DNA of 6,038 nucleotides. Origin: CBDUBU01 sp965365465 (lineage in GTDB: Bacteria > Bacteroidota > Rhodothermia > Rhodothermales > DASSAV01). Under the pieces are notes generated by a model. The model saw only the letters and a list, made by a program, of their open reading frames with translations, searched no databases and had not been told where the DNA came from. The stretch covers positions 1 to 6,038 of the forward strand of contig CBDUBU010000259.1 of the NCBI GenBank assembly GCA_965365465.1, read 5' to 3'. Position 1 is the stretch's first letter. Each line of letters opens with the position of its first letter. Both the position numbers and the translations under genes were made by a program. This document shows positions 1-5,649 of this stretch, piece by piece.

Positions 1-1
1 T

Positions 2-1267
2 TTGTTTTTACTGACCAGCCTGATGGCGGGATTTTATCCGGCTTTTGTACTTTCGGGGTTCCAGCCGGTAAGGGTGCTTCGCGGCGCAGGTGCTTCGACA
101 GGTCGGCGCCGGGGTGGATGGCTTCGCAAGGGTCTTGTCGTGACACAATTCGCGGTTTCCTGCATCCTCATCGTTGGGACGCTCATCATCTCGCGTCAAC
201 TCGGCTACATACAGGAAAAAGCGCTGGGCTTTCAGGGTGAACAGGTAGTAGTCATCGATCTGCTCGATCCCCGGATGTGGCGGCAGCGTGACGACATCAG
301 GCAACGCGCGCGCGCCCATCCGGGTGTTTTGAATGCCTCAGTCGCTAGCGGCATACCCGGAAGGTTTCAGATCAGGCTCGGGTCCAAACCGGAAGAAATA
401 TCACCCCAGGCCCGTGTAGAGGCCGAAAATATCACGTTTGCTCCGACAGTGGTAGATCCTGATTATGTGGACTTGCTGAAGATCGAGATCATCGCAGGTC
501 GCAACTTTTCCGCCGAACGTTCGGATGCGGCAGCGCATAGCTACCTTCTGAACGAGACGGCCGTAAAGGAACTGGGCTGGTTGCCGGAGGAAGCCATTGG
601 CAAACCATTTACGCTCGGCGGCGATGCAGGCGAAGTGATCGGTGTGACGGCGGATTTCCATATCGCGTCGCTGCACGAAAAAATAGAACCTGTCCTGTTA
701 CAGGTTCACGAGAGCGCGTCCTGGTCAACCGATGGCCGGTTGCTCGTCAAGCTGGGACCGGAAGGCATCCGCAGCACGATGGAGCGCCTGGAAGCGCAGT
801 TCAAACAATTTGCGCCCCACGCGCCGTTTCATTACCAATTCCTCGATGACCTCTTCCAGGAGATGTACGGCACGGAGCAACGGTTGAGCCGGATCTTTAC
901 CACGTTTGCATTCCTCGCCATCTTCATTGCGTGTCTGGGATTGTTCGGGCTGGCTGCCTATGCCGCCGAGATGCGCACCAAAGAGATCGGAGTCCGCAAG
1001 GTTTTCGGCGCTACCCTCTCAGACATCATGGTGCTGCTTTCAAAGGACTTTCTCAAGCTGGTGCTTGTTGCCTTCGTCGTTGCGGCGCCCCTGGCCTACT
1101 TCTTTATGCGACGCTGGCTCGAAGACTTTGCTTACAGGGTTGATCTCGGGGTGGGAGTTTTTGCGCTTACCGGAGTGCTCATGCTGCTCATAGCACTCGT
1201 GACAGTGAGTTATCAAGCCGTCAGGGCGGCGCTTGCCGATCCGGTCAAGAGCCTGCGCTTTGAATGA
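2..1267 (+). CDS. ABC transporter permease, FtsX/MacB type, C-terminal half (5' end outside window)
   Basis: Inner-membrane permease of the FtsX/MacB superfamily; such proteins work with a separate ATPase in export, lipoprotein release or antimicrobial-peptide resistance. The substrate cannot be told from sequence. The frame is open at the window edge, so the true start lies upstream. Full-length relatives have about 800 residues in two similar halves, and this is the second half. Visible residues 1-28 (including 'GFYPAFVLSGFQPVRVLRG') match the end of the first FtsX domain. A membrane helix follows at about 45-64, then an extracytoplasmic MacB-like core domain at about 70-290, then the second FtsX domain with helices near 298-320, 352-370 and 383-405. 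The cytoplasmic motif 'EMRTKEIGVRKVFGAT' lies at about 323-338, and the protein ends in the family signature 'ADPVKSLRFE'. No terminator is visible after the stop codon, and the convergent antitoxin gene ends 12 bp away. Its last 81 bp recur at 1991-2071. Confidence 0.9.
   Translation: MFLLTSLMAGFYPAFVLSGFQPVRVLRGAGASTGRRRGGWLRKGLVVTQFAVSCILIVGTLIISRQLGYIQEKALGFQGEQVVVIDLLDPRMWRQRDDIRQRARAHPGVLNASVASGIPGRFQIRLGSKPEEISPQARVEAENITFAPTVVDPDYVDLLKIEIIAGRNFSAERSDAAAHSYLLNETAVKELGWLPEEAIGKPFTLGGDAGEVIGVTADFHIASLHEKIEPVLLQVHESASWSTDGRLLVKLGPEGIRSTMERLEAQFKQFAPHAPFHYQFLDDLFQEMYGTEQRLSRIFTTFAFLAIFIACLGLFGLAAYAAEMRTKEIGVRKVFGATLSDIMVLLSKDFLKLVLVAFVVAAPLAYFFMRRWLEDFAYRVDLGVGVFALTGVLMLLIALVTVSYQAVRAALADPVKSLRFE
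1187..1267 (+). repeat. Direct repeat copy 1: 3' end of the intact permease gene
   Basis: The last 26 sense codons and the stop codon of the permease align without gaps to 1991-2071, offset 804 bp. By hand count 71 of 81 bases match, with a 28-bp perfect run at 1196-1223. All ten differences are transitions. Six sense codons differ silently, two give conservative changes (Leu/Phe and Arg/Lys), and the stop differs (TGA here, TAG in copy 2). The similarity ends at the stop codon and does not extend upstream of 1187. Confidence 0.9.
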
Positions 1268-1279
1268 CGGGCTGCGGAT

Positions 1280-1642
1280 CTAGTTCGCCGGGCCTATAAA
1301 AACGTCGGCAGGAATGTTCAGGCGATGCACGAGCCTTCGGATCATGTCCAAAGAGAGGGCGCGCTTTCGGGTCAGAATCTCTGAGACACGGCTCCGATGA
1401 ACACCAAGGATCTCTTCGAGGTCTTTTCCCGTCAGCCCGTGCTGCTCCATTCTGAACAATATGGCTTCTACTGCTTCCGGAGGCAGGATCGGTTCGTGCT
1501 TCTCCTCGTAAAGGTGAATGAGGGTGGTCAAAACCTCCAGTTCATCCGCTTCTTCGGAACCCTGCGGTGCTTCCCACAAGTCTTCGACCCGGCTCAATGC
1601 AGCGTCGTAATCTTCTGCCGTACGAATAGGATGGATGCGCAT
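1280..1642 (-). CDS. higA: HigA-type antitoxin, XRE-family helix-turn-helix protein
   Basis: Antitoxin of a type II module: it should bind and neutralise the HigB toxin and repress the operon through its DNA-binding domain. The 120 residues match the HigA group often annotated COG5499. The N-terminal part (about 1-55) is acidic and helical, begins 'MRIHPIRTAEDYDAALSRVE' and contains 'YEEKHEPILPPE'. The helix-turn-helix lies at about 60-110, with 'LTGKDLEEILGVHRSRVSEI' at 70-89 and 'RALSLDMIRRL' after it. The length is normal and no damage is seen. It lies downstream of the toxin gene with an 8-bp gap, the usual toxin-first order of higBA. The ATG at 1642 has no Shine-Dalgarno match, so translational coupling to the toxin is likely. 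It converges on the permease gene with 12 bp between the two stop codons. The fold and family are confident; the pairing with HigB is inferred from adjacency. Confidence 0.9.
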   Translation of the reverse strand: MRIHPIRTAEDYDAALSRVEDLWEAPQGSEEADELEVLTTLIHLYEEKHEPILPPEAVEAILFRMEQHGLTGKDLEEILGVHRSRVSEILTRKRALSLDMIRRLVHRLNIPADVFIGPAN

Positions 1643-1650
1643 AGGGATGT

Positions 1651-1944
1651 CTAGATAGCAGTTACGTCAATCTTGTCATATTGGGCGTGGGAGCCGATAA
1701 ACCGGATGAAAAGAACGCCAATGTCGTAGCGGACGGCGACAACGAGGCGATACTTGTTTCCGCCGATATTAAAAACAATCCGATTATTTGCCACAATGCT
1801 TGCTGAAGCATACCGGGCTTTAACGTCCGCCGGATTCTTCCATGCGGCCGCTTGCGCTTCGGCAAACCACGCACGGAGTGGTTGCTCGGAATCAGGATAC
1901 TGTTCCCAGAAGCTACGGAGGGTCCGGCGGGCGATAATTCTCAT
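1651..1944 (-). CDS. higB: HigB-type toxin, RelE-superfamily mRNA interferase
   Basis: Toxin of the HigB family (Pfam HigB_toxin, RelE-like), whose known members cleave mRNA at the ribosome and stop growth unless HigA is bound. The 97 residues are full length and follow the family pattern: 'RTLRSFWEQYPDSEQPL' at 7-23, 'AWKNPADVKARYASASIV' at 34-51, 'NNRIVFNIGGNKYRLVVAV' at 53-71 and 'IRFIGSHAQYDKID' at 80-93. There is no frameshift or stop, so an active toxin is plausible. I cannot name the catalytic residues from sequence alone. The ATG at 1944 lacks a Shine-Dalgarno sequence. A promoter-like site ends only a few bases upstream, so the message may be leaderless or nearly so. By eye the region is richer in A+T than mutS, as is common for transferred toxin-antitoxin modules. 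Confidence 0.92.
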   Translation of the reverse strand: MRIIARRTLRSFWEQYPDSEQPLRAWFAEAQAAAWKNPADVKARYASASIVANNRIVFNIGGNKYRLVVAVRYDIGVLFIRFIGSHAQYDKIDVTAI

Positions 1945-1947
1945 ATA

Positions 1948-1978
1948 CGAAGCTACTCAAGTCCCGTTTCGAGGTCAA
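1948..1978 (-). promoter_or_regulatory. Candidate higBA promoter with possible operator repeats
   Basis: On the minus strand TTGACC (1978-1973) is separated by exactly 17 bp from TAGCTT (1955-1950). The same bases also fit the Bacteroidota pattern: TTG, 20 bp, then TAGCTTCG against consensus TAnnTTTG. Transcription would be expected to start at or next to the toxin ATG at 1944. Two CTTGA copies, at 1979-1975 and 1961-1957, lie 18 bp apart around the spacer and could be operator half-sites for HigA. The -10 match is only partial and nothing here is tested. Confidence 0.45.
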
Positions 1979-1990
1979 GCATATCGGGGT

Positions 1991-2071
1991 TTCATAGCGC
2001 TCGTGACAGTGAGTTATCAAGCCGTCAAGGCAGCGCTTGCCGATCCGGTCAAGAGCTTGCGTTTCGAGTAG
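1991..2071 (+). pseudogene. Orphan 3' end of a second FtsX-type permease gene (direct repeat copy 2)
   Basis: The frame reads Phe-Ile-Ala-Leu-Val-Thr, then 'VSYQAVKAALADPVKSLRFE' and TAG, nearly the same as the end of the intact permease. No other permease sequence lies upstream: 1945-1990 belongs to the toxin promoter and the preceding DNA encodes higB on the other strand. It is therefore a fragment of about 26 codons without a start. Eight of ten base differences from copy 1 are silent (six sense-codon changes plus the two in the stop), which implies divergence under protein-level selection before this copy lost its gene. The terminator-like hairpin 22 bp downstream suggests the original 3' end of a permease operon. 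It may be the remains of a tandem paralogue, or the original end of the intact gene displaced by an insertion. Confidence 0.85.
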
Positions 2072-2092
2072 ACCGGCGTCTCTGTGCAGGCT

Positions 2093-2117
2093 GGTGCCGG
2101 GCGCCGCATTTCTTTTT
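2093..2117 (+). terminator. Probable intrinsic terminator behind the permease remnant
   Basis: GGTGC (2093-2097), loop CGG and GCGCC (2101-2105) form a 5-bp stem with one G-T pair. The T-rich run TTTCTTTTT follows at 2109-2117. The stem is short, but position and polarity fit termination of the permease transcription unit, 22 bp after the remnant's stop codon. No comparable structure follows the intact permease at 1267, so this may be the first stop signal for its transcript. Confidence 0.5.
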
Positions 2118-2166
2118 CCTGCATGGAGCCATCGGCGCGTGCAGGCGTAAAACGAAGCTGGATGTG

Positions 2167-2191
2167 TAAGTTGCTGTTCCAGGGCAACTTA
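2167..2191. repeat. Perfect 8-bp inverted repeat upstream of mutS
   Basis: TAAGTTGC (2167-2174) and GCAACTTA (2184-2191) are exact reverse complements around a 9-base loop. A G-T pair can extend the stem at each end. No T tract follows, so it is not an intrinsic terminator. It lies just upstream of the candidate mutS promoter and could be an operator or an RNA hairpin. The left arm with flank, TGTGTAAGTTGC (2163-2174), recurs at 5003-5014 upstream of the carbonic anhydrase gene. Confidence 0.5.
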
Positions 2192-2193
2192 TC

Positions 2194-2245
2194 GGCTGTC
2201 GCAGCAGCCTGCGCGCGCAGATTGCGTTTCCGACGGTCGGCTGCT
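2194..2245 (+). other. Overlapping inverted repeats in the mutS upstream region
   Basis: AGCAGCC (2203-2209) can pair with GGCTGCT (2239-2245), while its CAGCC part can instead pair with GGCTG (2194-2198). Smaller stems are CGCA/TGCG around GAT (2217-2227) and CCGAC/GTCGG around one base (2230-2240). The region is GC-rich, so some of this is expected by chance. With the preceding inverted repeat it fills most of the non-coding 2072-2294 stretch, in which I see no gene. Confidence 0.3.
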
Positions 2246-2252
2246 AGTTTCC
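2222..2252 (+). promoter_or_regulatory. Candidate mutS promoter
   Basis: TTGCGT (2222-2227), a 17-bp spacer and TAGTTT (2245-2250) have the same spacing and nearly the same -10 as the candidate higBA promoter (TAGCTT). Read as a Bacteroidota-type site it is TTG, 20 bp, then TAGTTTCC. Beyond TTG the -35 hexamer is poor. A start near 2257 would leave a leader of about 38 bases before the mutS ATG. Confidence 0.35.
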
Positions 2253-2294
2253 GGTTATGTCCGGCGCCTGCCACCTACAACGAGTTTCCAACGG

Positions 2295-4991
2295 ATGTCC
2301 GAAGCGCAGAAGAAAAGGGAAAACGTTACGCCGTTGATGCGGCAGTATTACAAAATCAAGGATCGGCACCCCAATGCGATTCTTCTGTTCCGGCTCGGTG
2401 ATTTCTACGAAACGTTTGAAGACGATGCCAGAACCGTCAGCCGCATCCTGGGCATCACCCTGACGCGCCGCGCCAATGGGCAGGCCAGCGAAGTGCCGCT
2501 GGCCGGCTTTCCGCATCACGCGCTGGACAATTACCTTCCCAAACTGGTGCAGGCCGGCCTGCGCGTCGCCATCTGCGAGCAGTTAGAGGACCCGAAGTAT
2601 GCCCGCAAGGTGGTCAAACGCGATGTGGTCGAAGTGGTTACGCCGGGCGTATCCTTCCACGATCAGCTTTTGCATCCGAAGCGGTCGAATTATCTGGCCG
2701 CAGTGCGCTGGGGTGCGGAACGGCACGACCGCGAAGTGGTGGGTTTTGCTTTCATAGATGCCACAACCGGAGAATTCGGCGCTGCGGAGGTTCCCGCGAG
2801 CAAGATAGAGGAGGTGCTGCAGACGATAGCCCCCGCCGAGGTGCTCGTGGACAAGCGACAGCGCGAGCGGCTCCAGGCATTCCGCGATCAGGGCTTTCTG
2901 ATTACGCCGCAGGAAGACTGGTGCTTCGGGTCCGACTTTGCCTACGAGGTGTTGATCCGGCACTTCCAGACGCACTCCCTCAAGGGTTTCGGCGTCGAAG
3001 ACCTGAAGCTAGGGATTGTGGCAGCGGGCGCTGCGCTGTATTACCTGGGCGAAACGCAGAAAGGACGCCTGCCCCATATCCGGCGCATCACGCGCTATCA
3101 GCGGGACGATTATATCGCGCTCGATGCTCAGACAAAGCGAAACCTGGAACTCATCACGTCCATGCAGGGCGAGGGCCAGGAAGGGACCCTCATGCAGATG
3201 CTCGACGAGACGCTGACCCCCATGGGGGCGCGCCTTCTTCGGAAGTGGCTCGTCAGGCCGTTGCGGAACGTGGATAACATCAAGAAGCGGCTCGATGCCG
3301 TGGAGGCGCTCGTTGTTTCGCGCCGGTTGCGGGAGGCCTTGCGTGAGGAACTGAAGCAAGTTGGAGATCTGGAACGCATCGCTGCAAAGATCTGTGTGGC
3401 GCGTGCGACGCCGCGCGACCTGGTGAACCTGAAGCTGACGTTGCAGCAGATACCTGCCGTCAAAAGCCCGCTTGCCCAGGAATCATGCGAAACGCTGCAC
3501 CGGCTGGGGGAGAGTCTTACCCTTTGCCAGGAAGTGATCGACCGGATCGGCAAGGCGCTCGTGGATGATCCTCCGGCAAGCGCCTCCGAAGGAGGGCTTA
3601 TCCGTCCAGGGTTTAATGCGGAACTCGACGAACTGCGCGAGATCTCCCTGTCCGGGAAAACCTGGGTGGCAAGGATGCAGAAAAAAGAGTCCGAGCGCAC
3701 TGGCATCAACTCGCTCAAGGTCGGCTTCAACAAGGTGTTCGGGTATTACATCGAGATTACCAACGCCCACAAGAGCAAAGTTCCGGAAGACTACATTCGC
3801 AAGCAGACGCTCGTGAATGCTGAGCGGTACATCACCCCGGAACTGAAGGAGTACGAAGAGAAAATCCTCACGGCGGAGGAGAAGATCGCCGGGCTTGAGG
3901 CAGAACTGTTCAACAGCCTCCGGATGCTCATTGCCGAGGAAACCTCGGCGCTGCAGCTCAATGCGTCGCTCCTGTCCATGCTCGACGTTTTCTGCGCGCT
4001 GGCAGAGGTGGCCGACAAATACCAGTACACGCGCCCGGATGTCCATGATGGGGTGGAACTCGACATCGAGGACGGGCGGCACCCGGTGGTCGAGCGTATG
4101 CTGGCGGCAGGAGAGCCGTTCATCCCCAACAGCGTGCGCCTTGACTCGGAGACGGAGCAGATTCTGATTATCACCGGCCCGAACATGGCCGGCAAAAGCG
4201 TGGTGCTCCGGCAGACGGGACTCATCGTGCTGCTCGCGCAGGTGGGCAGCTTCGTCCCGGCGACGCGGGCGCGCATCGGCATCGTAGACCGCATCTTTAC
4301 CCGCGTCGGCGCCTCCGACCACCTGGCGGCAGGCGAGAGCACGTTTCTGGTCGAGATGAACGAAACGGCGAATATCCTGAACAACGCAACGCCGCGCTCG
4401 CTGATTCTGCTCGATGAGGTGGGTCGGGGCACCAGCACGTTCGATGGTCTTTCTATTGCCTGGGCGCTGGTCGAGTACCTGCATGAAAGACCGGACGTTG
4501 CGGCGCGAACGCTGTTTGCAACGCATTATCACGAATTGAACGAACTGGCGGCGCGGCTCGGGCGAATCCGCAACTACCAGATTCAGGTGCAGGAACATGA
4601 CGGGAAAGTGATCTTTCTCCGCAAGCTTGTGCCCGGAGGGGCCGACCATTCGTACGGGATCGAGGTCGCAAGAATGGCTGGACTGCCGGAACCGATCATC
4701 ACGCGGGCGCAAGCCATTCTGCGACATCTTGAAAGCCAGCATCTCGTGGTAGAGGGAGCCGGAAATGACGGCGGCGTGGAGGGAGGCGACGGCGTTCAGG
4801 CCCGAATGGCGGCGCCCGGCAACATGCCTCCCCTGGATTCATCAGCCTTGCAGATGTCCCTGTTCAATACGCAGCGAGACCCTGTTGCCGAGGAACTGAA
4901 AGAAAAGCTGCGGGTCGTAGAGCCGAACCGCATGACGCCGATTGAAGCGTTGATGAAACTGGCAGAACTGAAGCGGCTCGCTGAGGGTTAG
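2295..4991 (+). CDS. mutS: DNA mismatch repair protein MutS
   Basis: Cytoplasmic ATPase that recognises mismatches and small loops and recruits MutL. The 898 residues are complete and slightly longer than E. coli MutS (853). The N-terminal mismatch-binding domain carries the Phe-X-Glu reader in 'GDFYETF' (Phe37, Glu39), intercalated at mismatches in known structures. Connector and lever/core domains follow, and the clamp region contains 'VFGYYIEITNAHKSK'. The ATPase domain has Walker A 'GPNMAGKS' (628-635), Walker B 'LLDEVGRGTS' with Asp707-Glu708, and 'FATHYHEL' with His744. Near the C terminus a Gly-rich linker precedes 'QMSLF' (853-857), a beta-clamp-binding motif, and a helical tail 'MTPIEALMKLAELKRLAEG' of the kind that mediates oligomerisation. 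The ATG at 2295 is placed by alignment of the N terminus with other MutS proteins; no Shine-Dalgarno sequence supports it. All key residues seem intact. This is MutS1, not MutS2, because the mismatch-binding domain is present. Confidence 0.98.
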   Translation: MSEAQKKRENVTPLMRQYYKIKDRHPNAILLFRLGDFYETFEDDARTVSRILGITLTRRANGQASEVPLAGFPHHALDNYLPKLVQAGLRVAICEQLEDPKYARKVVKRDVVEVVTPGVSFHDQLLHPKRSNYLAAVRWGAERHDREVVGFAFIDATTGEFGAAEVPASKIEEVLQTIAPAEVLVDKRQRERLQAFRDQGFLITPQEDWCFGSDFAYEVLIRHFQTHSLKGFGVEDLKLGIVAAGAALYYLGETQKGRLPHIRRITRYQRDDYIALDAQTKRNLELITSMQGEGQEGTLMQMLDETLTPMGARLLRKWLVRPLRNVDNIKKRLDAVEALVVSRRLREALREELKQVGDLERIAAKICVARATPRDLVNLKLTLQQIPAVKSPLAQESCETLHRLGESLTLCQEVIDRIGKALVDDPPASASEGGLIRPGFNAELDELREISLSGKTWVARMQKKESERTGINSLKVGFNKVFGYYIEITNAHKSKVPEDYIRKQTLVNAERYITPELKEYEEKILTAEEKIAGLEAELFNSLRMLIAEETSALQLNASLLSMLDVFCALAEVADKYQYTRPDVHDGVELDIEDGRHPVVERMLAAGEPFIPNSVRLDSETEQILIITGPNMAGKSVVLRQTGLIVLLAQVGSFVPATRARIGIVDRIFTRVGASDHLAAGESTFLVEMNETANILNNATPRSLILLDEVGRGTSTFDGLSIAWALVEYLHERPDVAARTLFATHYHELNELAARLGRIRNYQIQVQEHDGKVIFLRKLVPGGADHSYGIEVARMAGLPEPIITRAQAILRHLESQHLVVEGAGNDGGVEGGDGVQARMAAPGNMPPLDSSALQMSLFNTQRDPVAEELKEKLRVVEPNRMTPIEALMKLAELKRLAEG

Positions 4992-5001
4992 GATCGCCCG
5001 G

Positions 5002-5082
5002 TTGTGTAAGTTGCGCCGCATCAGGACCGCCGTGTGGGCATCCTGCGCCGTGTCATTCTTTTACACACAATCGTCCTTTTTT
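5002..5082 (+). other. mutS-carbonic anhydrase intergenic region with possible RNA structure
   Basis: TTGTGTAA (5002-5009) can pair with TTACACACAA (5061-5070) if two bases bulge out. The loop contains a smaller hairpin: CAGGA (5022-5026) with TCCTG (5041-5045), enclosing GCC/GGC. A run of six T (5077-5082) directly abuts the carbonic anhydrase ATG. This could be a weak terminator, an attenuator or a U-rich translation leader, but pairing is imperfect. I found no convincing promoter, so the downstream genes may be read from mutS. The reading frame is open back to a TTG at 5002, but that extension has no family counterpart. Confidence 0.25.
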
Positions 5083-5619
5083 ATGATAGAACCGTTTATC
5101 AATGTCTCGCCGACGTACGATGAATCCAACTTCATAGCCCCTTCCGCCGTGGTCATTGGAGACGTAACACTTGGCAAGGGAGCCAGCATCTGGTATCATG
5201 CCGTGGTGCGCGGCGACGTTCACTGGATCCGGATCGGCGAAGGGTCCAACGTGCAGGACAATGCCGTCGTGCATGTGTCGCATGGCACAGCCCCTACGCG
5301 CATCGGAGATTATGTCACGATTGCACATGGCGCTATTGTACACGGCTGCACCATTGAAGACCGGGTGCTGGTTGGCATGGGAGCCGTCATTCTGGATCAT
5401 GCCGTGATCGGTCACGACAGCATCATCGGGGCGCGTGCGCTCGTCACAGGGGGGAAAGTGATCCCGCCGCGCTCTCTGGTGATGGGAAGCCCTGCGAAGG
5501 TGGTGAGAGCGCTGACGGATGAGGAAGTGGCCGGCATTCGTGAGAACGCCGAGAATTACGTCCACTATAGCGCGATCTACATGGGCAAGGAAAAGCCGGA
5601 GACGAATCCTTACTACTGA
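5083..5619 (+). CDS. Gamma-class carbonic anhydrase family protein (CamH/YrdA-like left-handed beta-helix)
   Basis: Probably cytoplasmic and trimeric; the family contains metal-dependent CO2 hydratases and relatives of unproven activity. The 178 residues are typical in length and consist mainly of hexapeptide repeats forming a left-handed beta-helix (about 17-145), then a C-terminal helix ending in 'NPYY'. The three metal-binding histidines expected from archaeal Cam are present: His64 in 'NVQDNAVVHVSHG', and His82 and His87 in 'IAHGAIVHGC'. The conserved Arg43 and Asp45 in 'VVRGD', and Gln58-Asp59, are also present. The acidic proton-shuttle loop of methanogen Cam is absent (Val46 stands where Cam has Glu62), as in the CamH subgroup. 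The start is the ATG at 5083 because 'MIEPFINVSPTYDES' matches usual N termini. It has no Shine-Dalgarno site and is preceded by six T. It lies 91 bp after mutS and 30 bp before the next gene. Family is confident; catalytic activity is inferred. Confidence 0.92.
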   Translation: MIEPFINVSPTYDESNFIAPSAVVIGDVTLGKGASIWYHAVVRGDVHWIRIGEGSNVQDNAVVHVSHGTAPTRIGDYVTIAHGAIVHGCTIEDRVLVGMGAVILDHAVIGHDSIIGARALVTGGKVIPPRSLVMGSPAKVVRALTDEEVAGIRENAENYVHYSAIYMGKEKPETNPYY

Positions 5620-5649
5620 GCGCAGGTTGCCGGAAGGCGAGAGAAAGGC

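Noticed and set aside
304..315. Alternating purine-pyrimidine run (CG repeats) that could form Z-DNA.
   Set aside because: Short, inside the permease coding sequence, encoding Arg-Ala residues; expected in GC-rich DNA.
1268..1990. Possible small mobile element carrying higBA.
   Set aside because: No transposase, integrase, terminal inverted repeats or exact target-site duplication seen; only the diverged permease tails flank it, which is reported separately.
1754..2071. Plus-strand open frame of 105 codons that runs into the permease tail.
   Set aside because: Most of it is antisense to the well-supported higB gene and its sequence before 1991 resembles no permease; the fusion to the tail frame is best explained by chance.
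3483..4742. Long minus-strand open frame (419 codons) inside mutS.
   Set aside because: Antisense to conserved MutS domains, with an Arg/His-rich product of no recognisable family; long antisense frames are common in GC-rich genes.
5002..5082. TTG start at 5002 giving the carbonic anhydrase a 27-residue N-terminal extension resembling a weak signal peptide.
   Set aside because: The family normally begins at the ATG at 5083, the protein is expected in the cytoplasm, and the extension overlaps intergenic repeat and hairpin sequence.
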